Shown here piece after piece: positions 53,235 through 62,589 of a stretch of 64,000 bases of DNA (its first letter is position 1; each line of letters opens with the position of its first letter). The stretch covers positions 62,001-126,000 of the forward strand of contig CAYLLN010000006.1 in assembly GCA_964384375.1 (NCBI GenBank). Reading direction: 5' to 3'. A program made the translations under genes and the position numbers. Source of the stretch: CAYLLN01 sp964384375 (lineage in GTDB: Bacteria > Planctomycetota > Planctomycetia > Pirellulales > Pirellulaceae). The notes beneath the pieces are model-generated. The model worked only from the letters and a program-made list of their open reading frames with translations, was not told the DNA's origin and made no database searches.

Positions 53235-53714
53235 ATGTCCGACAACGGCATCAATCCGTATGCACCACCACAGGTTGCAAGTGAACCGGTCCAGCGACCG
53301 GAGCCCTTGTCGGCTGAGCAGGTCCGACAGCGACTGTTGGTTCCAGCGGTGGGAATTCTGTTGAGCGTGGTTATCAATGTTACGCCTGTCGTGTGGATCG
53401 TGATGTCGATCGTACTGGTTGTGGCTTATGGGGAGCGAGAATGGTTTAGCCTTGAGCTTGGATGGTCAGTCGTGGTGGTTTTTGTTACTTGCGTGGTGAA
53501 TTGTCTGGCTGCTCGTGGCGCGATCGCCATGCTCAAGCTCACGGATTATCGAGCGGCCATGCGCGGCGCGTGGTTTGCAATGGTGCCGTGTGGTCTGGGA
53601 TGCTTTATCGCGTTGCCGTTTGCAATCTGGGCCGATTGGGTACTTCGCGATCCGCATGTCCATGCCGTGTTCTCGGGCGAGAAGCTCCGGTTCCTTTGGC
53701 CAGGAAGAAGCTGA
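53235..53714 (+). CDS. NPYAPPQ membrane protein, first of a tandem pair
   Basis: 159 residues: N-terminal NGINPYAPPQVAS, a short polar stretch with LSAEQVRQRLLVPA, then four hydrophobic segments and a C-terminal FAIWADWVLRDPHV. The second copy follows 60 bases later. No known domain; the pair is likely a planctomycete-type family of unknown function. Confidence 0.65.
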   Translation: MSDNGINPYAPPQVASEPVQRPEPLSAEQVRQRLLVPAVGILLSVVINVTPVVWIVMSIVLVVAYGEREWFSLELGWSVVVVFVTCVVNCLAARGAIAMLKLTDYRAAMRGAWFAMVPCGLGCFIALPFAIWADWVLRDPHVHAVFSGEKLRFLWPGRS

Positions 53715-53774
53715 GGCGTGTGTTCCCCGATTCGGACTCGCCTGCGTCGCCAGTCGATTTACAATTCGAGTGTC

Positions 53775-54293
53775 ATGTCGTTCGACGCTCTCACCCACGA
53801 TCCCAATCCTTACGCCCCGCCGCAGCCAGCCGCGAGCGATGAGCCGCCGCCGCTGTCGGCTGTGCAGGTAAAGGCCCGTCTGCGCACGCCGGCCTACGGC
53901 CTGATGGCGAGTGCGATCTGGGGGATCGGCGTCGCCATCTTCCTCGGCACGACGCTGACGCTCGAAAAGCTCAGCCGCCTGCCGCGATTCACCGAGCAAG
54001 ATCAGAACGAAGTTGCCACCTACGTTTGTATGTTGCTCGCGTTCGTACTGGTCGGTATCAGCATCGCTCGCGGGGCCTGGGCGATGCTCACGGCGAGCGA
54101 CCTCTTTGCCGCTCGCAACGCAGCGATCCTCGCCCTGCTTCCCTGTGGCGGGGCGTGGATCATCGGCTTTCCATTCGGCATCTGGGCGCTGTGGGTTTTG
54201 CGCGATCCGCGGGTGCGGCACGAATTCCGCCGCAAACAGCCCTGGCGAATCGCTCTCCGTCAGGCTGCGAGTCCTTCCTCGCCCCCAGCATGA
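53775..54293 (+). CDS. NPYAPPQ membrane protein, second of a tandem pair
   Basis: 172 residues with the same plan: DPNPYAPPQPAAS, LSAVQVKARLRTPA, four hydrophobic segments, and FGIWALWVLRDPRV near the C-terminus. It is a paralogue of the upstream gene by tandem duplication, well diverged. ATG 53775 was chosen because the motif then starts at the usual distance. Confidence 0.65.
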   Translation: MSFDALTHDPNPYAPPQPAASDEPPPLSAVQVKARLRTPAYGLMASAIWGIGVAIFLGTTLTLEKLSRLPRFTEQDQNEVATYVCMLLAFVLVGISIARGAWAMLTASDLFAARNAAILALLPCGGAWIIGFPFGIWALWVLRDPRVRHEFRRKQPWRIALRQAASPSSPPA

Positions 54294-54441
54294 CCTATGT
54301 TTGCCTGCCACGGTTTGCGCTAAGGGGCAGGAATAACGGTTATGCCGGTTCTGCCTGTTGGCGCTGACCGCAGCTCGGGGGGAGCCTCGCCCTCCCATCG
54401 AACTTTGACTCCTGGCTCCTGACCCCTGACTCGCTTCCCCC

Positions 54442-55767
54442 ATGCCTGCCACCGAAGCTCCCGTCGGCGCTGGAAGTTTGCTGGCTTCGATCTTGTCGGA
54501 GGACGCTTTTCGTCCGGCCGAGCCCAAGACGATCGAAGAGACCGGCCTCACTGCCGCCCTCGTCGAAACGCTGATCCTCAAATACTTGATGCTCATCGGC
54601 TCAGCTGCCGGGCGACAGGTCGCCGACAACATCTGCCTGCCGTTCGTCATTTTGGAGCCGATTTACACGTCGCTCCGCCAGCGGCAGCTCATCATCAACA
54701 GCGGCAGCGCGCAGCTCAATGACTTCATCTATTCGCTCACCGACCAAGGCCGGCAGCGGGCGAAGTCGGCGATGGAACAATGCTCGTACATCGGCGCCGC
54801 TCCGGTGCCGCTCGACGATTACATCGTCTCAGTCGAAGCCCAGACGATTCGCGCCGAAGCTCCGCAGCGGCGGCACCTGCAAAAGGCGTTCTCCGACATC
54901 AGCGTCGAACAGGAGATGTTCGACATCCTTGGCCCCGCCGTAAACAGCGGCGCCGGCATGTTCCTCTACGGCGCTCCCGGCAACGGCAAGACGACGCTCG
55001 CCAAGCGGATCACCATGTGCTACGGCAACGCGGTCTGGATTCCCCGCGTCATCACCGAGGACGGCCAGTACATCAAATTGTTCGATGCCGCCTGCCACGA
55101 GCCGATCGAGAACACCTCGAGCACGCTACTGAAGATGGGCGAGAACGACCGCCGCTGGATCAAGATCAAGCGGCCGACGGTCGTTGTCGGCGGCGAACTG
55201 ACGATGGACGCCCTCGAAATTCGTCATGACCCGATCTCGAACGTCAGCGAGGCGAGCCTGCAGCTCAAAAGCAATTGTGGCTCTCTCTTGATCGACGACT
55301 TTGGCCGCCAGCGCATCTCGCCGACAGACCTCCTCAACCGCTGGATTATTCCGCTCGAAAATCGGTTCGACTTTCTAATGCTTGCGACCGGTAAGAAGAT
55401 TCAGGTCCCCTTCGAACAGCTTATCATCTTCTCGACGAACCTGGAGCCTACCGACCTGGCCGATGAAGCGTTCCTCCGCCGCATTCCGTACAAGATCGAA
55501 GTGGGCGATCCGTCTTCCGACGAATTCAAGACGCTCTTCAAGATCATCGCCAAGGGGCTGCACTGCGAGTTCCGCCCCGAAACGGTCGATTATCTGATTC
55601 GCGAACACTACGAGCCGGTCAGCCGCCCACTTCGCCGTTGCCAGCCTCGCGACCTCCTCAATCAGATTCGCAACTACTGCGTCTATAACGGCCTGCCAGT
55701 CGAAATGCGGAACGAGTACTTCGACCGCGTTGTGCCGAGCTATTTCACGGTGGTGAGCGGGAAGTAG
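54442..55767 (+). CDS. AAA+ ATPase with N-terminal helical domain
   Basis: 441 residues. An N-terminal winged-helix-like region (about 25-110) is followed by the ATPase: Walker A GAPGNGKT at 177-184, Walker B SLLIDDFG at about 281-288, sensor 1 near IIFSTNL and a later arginine-rich LRRIPYKIE that could give the arginine finger. The nucleotide-binding core resembles the MoxR/ORC-type AAA+ group in outline. No partner gene identifies its role. Confidence 0.8.
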   Translation: MPATEAPVGAGSLLASILSEDAFRPAEPKTIEETGLTAALVETLILKYLMLIGSAAGRQVADNICLPFVILEPIYTSLRQRQLIINSGSAQLNDFIYSLTDQGRQRAKSAMEQCSYIGAAPVPLDDYIVSVEAQTIRAEAPQRRHLQKAFSDISVEQEMFDILGPAVNSGAGMFLYGAPGNGKTTLAKRITMCYGNAVWIPRVITEDGQYIKLFDAACHEPIENTSSTLLKMGENDRRWIKIKRPTVVVGGELTMDALEIRHDPISNVSEASLQLKSNCGSLLIDDFGRQRISPTDLLNRWIIPLENRFDFLMLATGKKIQVPFEQLIIFSTNLEPTDLADEAFLRRIPYKIEVGDPSSDEFKTLFKIIAKGLHCEFRPETVDYLIREHYEPVSRPLRRCQPRDLLNQIRNYCVYNGLPVEMRNEYFDRVVPSYFTVVSGK

Positions 55768-55806
55768 GTTCCTTCCACCGCAAGAATTTGCGTCGGGATT
55801 GTAGAG

Positions 55807-57228
55807 CTATTTCGGCTCCGTCATGCTCATCGGATCGAGGGCCTCGCGGAGCGTCGCTTCCGGAAGGATGCCCTGCTCGCGGCATAGCTCGCGGATCGTT
55901 TTGCCGCTTTTGAAGGCCTCCTTCGCTAGAGCCGCCGCCCGCTCGTAGCCGATGTGTGGGTTCAGGCTCGTCACCATCGCCAGGCTCTTCTCGACCGAGG
56001 CTTCACACGCTTCAGCGTTGGCCTGCATCTCCAAGGCACAGAAATCGACGAACGCCCGGCACGACGAGGCCAGCAGCGTCACGCTTTCCAATGCGGCATG
56101 CCCCATGACGGGCATCATGATGTTGAGCTGGAACTGCCCACCGGTCGCCCCGCTGAAGGCGAGCGTTTGATCGTTGCCGATCACGCGGGCTGCCACTTGC
56201 ATTAGGCTTTCGCACATCACCGGGTTCACTTTCCCCGGCATGATCGAGCTCCCCGGCTGCCGGTCGGGGAGCATGATCTCGTAAAACCCGCAGCGCGGGC
56301 CACTGCCAAGCCAGCGAATGTTGTTCGAGACGTTGAAGAGTGTGACGGCGATCGTGCGAAGCTGGCCGTGGCATTCGACGAGGCCGTCGCGTTGGGCATT
56401 TGCCTCGAAGTGATTCGCCGCTTCGACAAACGGAATGCCGGTTTCGCTCGCCAGCGCGGCAGCGACGCGGTGGCCGAACTCGGGATGCGTATTGATGCCC
56501 GTCCCCACCGCAGTGCCGCCGGCCGGCAGTTCCAGGATTGGATCAATCGCCCGCTCGGCCCGCCCAATCGACAGCTCGATCTGCCGGGCCAGACCGCCGA
56601 TCTCTTGGCCCAGGCGAAGCGGCGTGGCATCAGCCAGGTGCGTCCGGCCGATCTTGATGATCTTGTCCCACTCCGCAGCCTTCTGAGCGAGCGTTTCATA
56701 CAACTTCCGCAGGCCCGGAATAAGGTCATTGCGAATCGCGATCGCAACGGCGACGTGAATAGCCGTGGGGAACATGTCGTTGGTGCTCTGCCCCATGTTC
56801 ACGTGGTCGTTCGGATGGACCGGCTTGTCTTTGTGAAAGCGATCCCCTTCGAGCAGCTCGATCGCCCGGTTCGCAATCACCTCGTTGGCATTCATGTTGC
56901 TCGACGTGCCGCTGCCGGTCTGAAAGACGTCGATCGGAAACTCGCGATCGTGCTTCCCCTCGGCAACCTCGCGGCAGGCGGCAAGCAGGGCGTTCACCTG
57001 CACATCGGTCAACTTATTCTTGCCGGTCTGGGTCAGCTTTCCCAAGTCGCGATTGGCGATAGCGGCAGCGAGCTTCACGAGCCCCATCGCATGAATCAGT
57101 TGCGGCGGGAGCGGCCAGCCGGAGATGGGGAAGTTCTCGACGGCCCGCTGAGTCTGGGCGGAGTAGTAGGCCTGGGCGGGAACCTGAACCTCGCCCATCG
57201 AGTCTTTTTCAGTACGGAATTCGGACAT
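55807..57228 (-). CDS. fumC: Class II fumarate hydratase
   Basis: 473 residues, the normal size. The fumarase/aspartase signature GSSIMPGKVNPVMCE contains the mobile loop serine, and GTGINTHPEF and SGTSSNMNANE match FumC substrate-binding regions. It hydrates fumarate to malate in the citric acid cycle without an iron-sulfur cluster. Aspartase is possible in this superfamily but GTGxxxHP favours fumarase. Confidence 0.92.
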   Translation of the reverse strand: MSEFRTEKDSMGEVQVPAQAYYSAQTQRAVENFPISGWPLPPQLIHAMGLVKLAAAIANRDLGKLTQTGKNKLTDVQVNALLAACREVAEGKHDREFPIDVFQTGSGTSSNMNANEVIANRAIELLEGDRFHKDKPVHPNDHVNMGQSTNDMFPTAIHVAVAIAIRNDLIPGLRKLYETLAQKAAEWDKIIKIGRTHLADATPLRLGQEIGGLARQIELSIGRAERAIDPILELPAGGTAVGTGINTHPEFGHRVAAALASETGIPFVEAANHFEANAQRDGLVECHGQLRTIAVTLFNVSNNIRWLGSGPRCGFYEIMLPDRQPGSSIMPGKVNPVMCESLMQVAARVIGNDQTLAFSGATGGQFQLNIMMPVMGHAALESVTLLASSCRAFVDFCALEMQANAEACEASVEKSLAMVTSLNPHIGYERAAALAKEAFKSGKTIRELCREQGILPEATLREALDPMSMTEPK

Positions 57229-57735
57229 GGCGAGAATGCAGTGGAGAGCGGCGGAATGTTTATAAGGATAACGCGTGCTGCCCGAATCGTACCGATTGGT
57301 GGCGGGCTGTCCAAGGACCGACCGTTACGCCAAGTTCAGAATCGAGCCGTTCCGCCGCAGGGAAGTACGGGCTCCTCTTGTATGTTCCCTAAGAGAGGAT
57401 TTCCCAGTTCAATAGACCTCGCAACGAGCGGGGCTGCGCAGCCCCGCTTCTCTGACTCCGATGGCAATTCGCTTCCCTGATCGTCAAACTAGACTGGGAA
57501 CGTGGCTAACCGTGAACGAAGGTGGCAACATGAAAGAGATCGGCAAAGGCACACGGCAATCTGGCAGATTCACGAACCTCGGGATTGCTCAACAATTTGC
57601 CAATGCTGCGATTCACTTCCTTCGGGACCACCGCTATGCCCGTACACACGCGGACGGCGGGAGCATTCTGCCGATTGACAATGCGGCGTGGCGGTCAGTC
57701 CTCGATCTTGAATTCAATTCGTCAGTTGGCCGTCA
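57229..57735. other. Region with no well-supported gene
   Basis: About 500 bases. A 22-bp perfect palindrome (57427-57448, centre CTGCGCAG) lies here. A small frame at 57530-57739 (69 residues, MKEIGKGTRQSGRFTNLG, preceded by GAAGG) could be a gene but resembles nothing and ends inside the next element, so it is not called. Confidence 0.35.
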
Positions 57736-57820
57736 GTAGGTCCCGCTTGCCGAACGGGACCTCGGACGAGGACGAAGTTCACACGGCGAACCAAGGTCCC
57801 TTCCGGCAGAAGGGACCTAC
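57736..57820. repeat. Compound palindromic element at the broken glycosyltransferase
   Basis: Outer GTAGGTCCC (57736) and GGGACCTAC (to 57820) enclose two hairpins: AGGTCCCG/CGGGACCT (57738-57762) and AGGTCCCTT/AAGGGACCT (57794-57818). The element ends right where the glycosyltransferase homology begins. Confidence 0.7.
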
Positions 57821-58388
57821 CAAATCGGACGAGTTCTTGTTCATGGGGCGGCTGAACGACGACAAGGGGGTGGTGATTGCGATCGACGTGGCCAAGCGGG
57901 TCGGGCGGAGGATTGTGATCGTGGGACAAGGAAACCCGGAACGGTTCCTGAAAGACAATCCGCACGTGCGCTATGTGCCGCCGGTCGATGTCGAAGGTCG
58001 GCGCAAGCTGATGGCTGAGGCGGCGGCGCTGCTTTGTCCCACGCAGTACATCGAGCCGCTGGGGAACGTTGCCCTGGAGGCCCAGGCCAGCGGCACGCCG
58101 GTCATCTGCACCGACTGGGGCGGCTTCACGGAAACGGTGCTGCACGGCGTGACCGGATACCGCTGCCGGACGATGGAGCAGTTCGTCTGGGCGGCCCGGA
58201 ACATCGACCGGATTGACCCAGCCGCCTGCGGAAAGTAGGTGGCCGACAACTTCTCGACCGAGCGAGTCGGGCAGATGTTCGAAGAGTATTACCGAATGCT
58301 TCTCGACCTGGCCGGCGACGGCTGGTATGCCGAGCGGCCGGAGCGGAGCGAACTGGACTGGCTCCGGAAGCGGTATCCAGCCACCTGA
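57821..58388 (+). pseudogene. Glycosyltransferase family 4 remnant
   Basis: The frame contains the C-terminal half of a GT4 enzyme: EFLFMGRLNDDKGV, then PTQYIEPLGNVALEAQASGT (with the conserved Glu pair) and TDWGGFTETVLHGVTGYRCR. It ends at a TAG (58236-58238) just before the last 49 codons, VADNFSTERVGQMFEEYYRM and on, which continue in frame to TGA 58386-58388. The stop stands where family members I recall have a Trp or Ala, so TGG to TAG is likely. The N-terminal domain is missing upstream, where a palindromic element lies. Two independent lesions make this a decayed gene. Confidence 0.75.
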
Positions 58389-58467
58389 GCGGTAACGCGC
58401 TGGTACAAACAGCTCCAAGCACCCGCTACACTCGTGGCAACGACCACCATCTCTCGGAGCTGCCGCG

Positions 58468-59754
58468 ATGTCTCCCTCCCGCTCTGCCAACCTTCCTCTC
58501 CCACTCTCCTGTCTGCTTATGACGCTCGGTTCATTCGCAACGGCTGCCGACTTTCCAGCGATCGACCAGCTCAAGCCATCGGCTGGACTGCCCGATGTGC
58601 TTACAACGCTGGACGGCACGAAGATCACCACGAAGGAGCAGTGGGAAGCGAAGCGCAAGCCGGAACTCAAGGCCCTCTTTCAGCACTATATGTACGGCCG
58701 CCTGCCGCCGAAGCCCGCACGGCAGGAGTTTCAGACCGGCGAGCCGCGGGATTGCCTGGGGGGCAAGGCCGAACTGCGGGACGTGACGATCCACTCCCTG
58801 GAGCCGCGGACCGGGAAGCCCGTGCAGGTGATCCTGATCACGCCGAAGGGAGTAAAGTCGCCGCCGGTGTTTCTGGGCATCAACTTCTGCGGCAACCATG
58901 CGGTGCTCGATGATGCAAAGATTCCGCTTCCCGCGGGCTGGGTTCCCGATCGCTGCGCCGGAGCCGAGAACCACCATGCGACGGACGCCGGCCGCGGCAG
59001 CGAAGCGGACAAGTGGAACGTCGATCTAATCGTCGATCGCGGTTACGCTCTGGCCTGCTTCTATCACGGCGACCTCGACCCCGACACGCCGGATATGGCC
59101 GATGGTATCGGCCCGGTGTTCTATAAACCCGGTCAGGAACAGCAAGCCGACGACGACGCATCAACGATCGCCCTCTGGGCCTGGGGCTTTCACCGCGTGG
59201 TGGACTATCTGACCGAGTCGCCGAGCCTCGTTGATCCGAAGCGAATTGCCATCGTCGGCCACTCGCGCAACGGTAAGACGGCTCTGCTCGCCGGCGCAAT
59301 GGACGAACGCGTGGCACTCGTGATTCCGCACCAGGCCGGATGCGGCGGAACCGCGCCTAGCCGCACCGACGATCCGAAGGCCGAGAGCGTGAAGCGGATC
59401 AACACGTCGTTCCCACACTGGTTTTGCGGCAACTTCAAGAAGTTTAACGAGCACACCGATCTCTTGCCGTTCGATCAGCACTGCCTCGTTGCGTTGTGCG
59501 CTCCGCGACCGGTGCTTTACAGCAACGCGCAAGAAGACCAGTGGGCCAATCCCAACGGGCAGTTCGAGTTGCTCCGAGCCGCGACACCGGTGTATGAGCT
59601 GTACGGCGGTGAAGGGCTCGCGAAAGACGCCAAACCCGAGATCGGCACGCTCACGAAAAGCCGTCTGGGCTATTTCCTCCGCGACGGCAAACACAGCATG
59701 GAGCGACAAGATTGGGAGATGTTTTTGGATTTCGCGGATGCAAATTTAAAGTGA
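58468..59754 (+). CDS. Secreted CE15-like glucuronoyl esterase / acetylxylan esterase-like protein
   Basis: 428 residues with a signal peptide (cleaved near ATAA, residue 27). The alpha/beta-hydrolase nucleophile elbow is GHSRNG (Ser266), where classical CE15 has GCSRNGKG; His409 in DGKHSM is the likely catalytic His. FLGINFCGNHAVLDD is the oxyanion-side region. CE15 enzymes cut ester links between lignin and glucuronoxylan or related polysaccharides. With the GH-A hydrolase this suggests the organism degrades plant or algal polymers. Confidence 0.75.
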   Translation: MSPSRSANLPLPLSCLLMTLGSFATAADFPAIDQLKPSAGLPDVLTTLDGTKITTKEQWEAKRKPELKALFQHYMYGRLPPKPARQEFQTGEPRDCLGGKAELRDVTIHSLEPRTGKPVQVILITPKGVKSPPVFLGINFCGNHAVLDDAKIPLPAGWVPDRCAGAENHHATDAGRGSEADKWNVDLIVDRGYALACFYHGDLDPDTPDMADGIGPVFYKPGQEQQADDDASTIALWAWGFHRVVDYLTESPSLVDPKRIAIVGHSRNGKTALLAGAMDERVALVIPHQAGCGGTAPSRTDDPKAESVKRINTSFPHWFCGNFKKFNEHTDLLPFDQHCLVALCAPRPVLYSNAQEDQWANPNGQFELLRAATPVYELYGGEGLAKDAKPEIGTLTKSRLGYFLRDGKHSMERQDWEMFLDFADANLK

Positions 59755-59785
59755 GTGCCTGGTCGCGCCGTCGGCTCGTGGGACC

Positions 59786-61315
59786 ATGCACCTTCTGCTC
59801 AATTCGGCCATTCTGGCGGGCGGGGCGACAGTAATCGCGCTGCCTCTGGGGACGCTGCTGGCGCTGACGATCGGCCGGTTGCGCCTCGCGGGTTGGCGGA
59901 TTGCGGCGATGCTGGTCGGGATGCTCCTCTTCCTGCCGCTCTATGTGCAGCTTTCGGGCTGGGACGCGGCACTGGGAAAGCTCGGCTGGTTCACGCTCGC
60001 GTTTGGCACGGGGCCGCGGCCGTGGCTCGACGGCATGTTCGGAGCGATCTTTGTGCATGGCGTGGCGGCGATCCCTTGGGTGGCACTGATCGTCGGCTTG
60101 GGGCTGACGCAAGTCGATTCTCGGCAAGAGGAGGCGGCACTGCTCGATACGTCTCCGCTAACCGTGCTGTGGCTGATCACGCTACCTCAATGTGCGGGAT
60201 TCATCGCCGCGGCAGTTCTCTGGGTGGTCGTCAGCACGGCGACCGAGATGACGGTGACGAACGTCTATGTCATCGACGAAAACCAGCGGACGTTTACCGA
60301 GCAGTTCTACATGAACTTCTCGCTGGCGGCTGATGCGACGGAGGCAACGCTCGGCGTCCTGCCGGGACTCGTCGGGCTGGCGGTTGTCATCGTGGCAGCG
60401 TTGGTGGTGCTCGCGAGACTGACGAGCCGGCGTCTGTTGGCCGGCGCGAGCCGCGAGGTGAGCCTGCCGCTGGGCGTTAGCGGATTGGTACTGAGTTTAT
60501 TGCAGTGGCTCATCGTGCTGACGCTGATTGGCGTGCCGGTGGCGAGTCTCGTGGCCAAAGCCGGATTCGTCGTGACGGAAACAGCCGGTGTGCGCCACCG
60601 CGGATGGTCGGCAACGAAAGCGTGGGAAGAGGTAAGCAAGACTCCTGCACTCTTCGGCGAAGAGCTCGGCTGGACGCTGGCAATTGCCTTGCCGGCAGCA
60701 TGCGTGGCGGTCGTGCTGGCGGTGCTGCTCGCCTGGCCGGCGCGGCGGGGCGGCAGTTGGGCTTGGCCTGCCATGATTGTCAGCACGCTCTGCCTGGCGA
60801 TTCCCGGACCGCTCGTTGGCGTCGCGACCATCGAAGTGTTCAACGGCTCGTGGTCTGGCCCACTTTCCTGGCTGTATCACGAAACGCTCGTGCCGACGAT
60901 CCTGACCGTGACGATCCACGCCTTGCCGATTGCGGTGCTTGTCGCGTGGCATTCGTTCGCATCACTCCGGGACGATGAACTCGCGGCCGCGGCGCTCGAC
61001 GGGGCGGGGACGCTCGCGACACTGTGGCGTATCGCCCTGCCGCAGCGCTGGCCGGCATTGGCAGGAGCCTGGCTGGCGGCATTGGCGGTGGCGGCGGGGG
61101 ATCTGGCCTGGTCGCTCTTGGTGATTCCGCCAGGCGTCGATCCGGTGCCGCGCCGCGTGTTTGGCCTGGTTCATGCTGGCGTGGACGAGCAGGTGGCCGG
61201 GATTTGCCTGGTAATGATCGGGGCCTATGCAGTGATGGCAGGGTTATACTTCGGGATCGTGCGGTGGCGCAGGTATAATAGGGGAGGCAAGTCCCTCGCT
61301 GACGCTTCGGTTTAG
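59786..61315 (+). CDS. Fused ABC transporter permease (Fbp/Thi type)
   Basis: 509 residues, two permease modules in one chain with about 12 helices. Both EAA loops are visible: EEAALLDTSPLTVLWLITLPQ shortened (about 112-131) and AAAALDGAGTLATLWRIALPQ (about 398-418). Two-module permeases belong to iron, thiamin, sulfate or spermidine-type importers. No ATPase or binding protein is adjacent, so the partners must be elsewhere or the gene is orphaned. It begins 31 bases after the esterase gene. Confidence 0.8.
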   Translation: MHLLLNSAILAGGATVIALPLGTLLALTIGRLRLAGWRIAAMLVGMLLFLPLYVQLSGWDAALGKLGWFTLAFGTGPRPWLDGMFGAIFVHGVAAIPWVALIVGLGLTQVDSRQEEAALLDTSPLTVLWLITLPQCAGFIAAAVLWVVVSTATEMTVTNVYVIDENQRTFTEQFYMNFSLAADATEATLGVLPGLVGLAVVIVAALVVLARLTSRRLLAGASREVSLPLGVSGLVLSLLQWLIVLTLIGVPVASLVAKAGFVVTETAGVRHRGWSATKAWEEVSKTPALFGEELGWTLAIALPAACVAVVLAVLLAWPARRGGSWAWPAMIVSTLCLAIPGPLVGVATIEVFNGSWSGPLSWLYHETLVPTILTVTIHALPIAVLVAWHSFASLRDDELAAAALDGAGTLATLWRIALPQRWPALAGAWLAALAVAAGDLAWSLLVIPPGVDPVPRRVFGLVHAGVDEQVAGICLVMIGAYAVMAGLYFGIVRWRRYNRGGKSLADASV

Positions 61316-61347
61316 TATTCCTCGCTTGCGCGTCGGGTTGGTGTCGC

Positions 61348-62481
61348 GTGAATTTGCAAGGACTAGTGGCGTGTCTGTTCCTCCTCATGCCCACCGCGGC
61401 GCACGGGCTCGACTACGTCGCGCGCACCGGAGAGGTGAAGCCGCGCGAACTGGCCGGCAAGGTGCAGGTCGAAGCGGCTGACGGCGGCGTGCTTTTACTC
61501 ACGCCCGATGGGGCAATGTGGCCGCTGCCGAAGGAAGGCATCGCCGAGCGCCGCAGCGACGCCAAGCCCTTTGAGCCGCTCACCCGGCCACAGCTTGTTG
61601 CCCGACTGACGAGCGAATTGCCCGCCGGCTTCAAGTTCCATCAGACGAAGCATTATCTGATCGCCTACAACACGTCGCCCGCTTATGCCCAATGGGTCGG
61701 CTCGCTCTATGAGCGGTTGTACTCGGCATTTCACAACTACTGGGAGCGCCGCGGCATCACGCTGCACGAGCCGGAATTTCCGCTCGTGGCCCTGGTGTTC
61801 GACAGCCGCGATTCGTACGCGGAGTTTGCACGGGCAGAGGTGGGCGAAGCGGCCCGCTCAATGATCGGCTACTACAGCCTGCAGACGAACCGGATGACGA
61901 TGTACGACCTGACCGGCGTCGAGGGGGCGGCCCCCGGCGATCGGGGCAATGCTGCTCGAATCAACCAGATTCTCTCGCAGCCCGGAGCCGAGCGGACGGT
62001 GGCGACGATCGTTCACGAGGCGACGCACCAGCTCGCTTTCAATAGCGGCCTTCAGGTGCGTTATGCCGACCTGCCGCTCTGGGTGAGCGAGGGGTTGGCG
62101 ATCTTCTTCGAGACGCCGGACCTCGGCAGTGCCAAGGGATGGCGGACGATCGGCGGCGTCAATCGCGTGAATCTGACGAATTTTCGCAAGTACCTGCGCT
62201 CGCGGCCGGAAGACGGGCTGGAACTGCTCCTGGCCGATGACAAACGCTTCCGCGACCCGGCGACCGGCCCCGACGCTTATGCCGAGTCGTGGGCGCTCAC
62301 CTATTTCCTCTTGCAAACGCGAAAGGAGGCGTATGCGAAGTACCTGCAAGCGATGGCCGAGCAACAGCCGCTGATCGACATCTCGCCGCAGGACCGCATC
62401 GCCCGGTTCAAGGAGCATTTCGGCAGCGATTTGGCGGAACTGGACGCGGAATTTCTGAAGTACATGCGGGGCGTCGAGTAA
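61348..62481 (+). CDS. DUF1570-like secreted HExxH protein, first copy
   Basis: 377 residues, GTG start at 61348, signal peptide to about residue 20. VHEATHQLAF gives HExxH at 223-227, and LWVSEGLAIFFETP has a Glu near 246 that can be the third zinc ligand, as in gluzincins. The layout matches DUF1570, a planctomycete-rich family of unknown function. It starts 32 bases after the permease stop. Confidence 0.75.
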   Translation: MNLQGLVACLFLLMPTAAHGLDYVARTGEVKPRELAGKVQVEAADGGVLLLTPDGAMWPLPKEGIAERRSDAKPFEPLTRPQLVARLTSELPAGFKFHQTKHYLIAYNTSPAYAQWVGSLYERLYSAFHNYWERRGITLHEPEFPLVALVFDSRDSYAEFARAEVGEAARSMIGYYSLQTNRMTMYDLTGVEGAAPGDRGNAARINQILSQPGAERTVATIVHEATHQLAFNSGLQVRYADLPLWVSEGLAIFFETPDLGSAKGWRTIGGVNRVNLTNFRKYLRSRPEDGLELLLADDKRFRDPATGPDAYAESWALTYFLLQTRKEAYAKYLQAMAEQQPLIDISPQDRIARFKEHFGSDLAELDAEFLKYMRGVE

Positions 62482-62488
62482 ATGGAGG

Positions 62489-62565
62489 AATGACCAATGC
62501 CCAAGCACCAATGACCAATGGTCGCTGCAACAGCATTGGTCATTGGGATTTGGTCCTTGGTCATT
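62489..62565. repeat. Large imperfect inverted repeat (31-base arms)
   Basis: Arms at 62489-62519 and 62535-62565 are reverse complements at about 26 of 31 positions, with a 15-base loop. Each arm contains ATGACCAAT-type units repeated inside it. It lies between the two DUF1570 genes and would form a very stable stem. Confidence 0.75.
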
Positions 62566-62589
62566 TGGAATCGCCTTGCCCCTGCCAGC

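Noticed and set aside
57530..57739. 69-residue small gene
   Set aside because: It has an acceptable ribosome-binding site but no recognisable sequence, and it stops inside a palindromic element.
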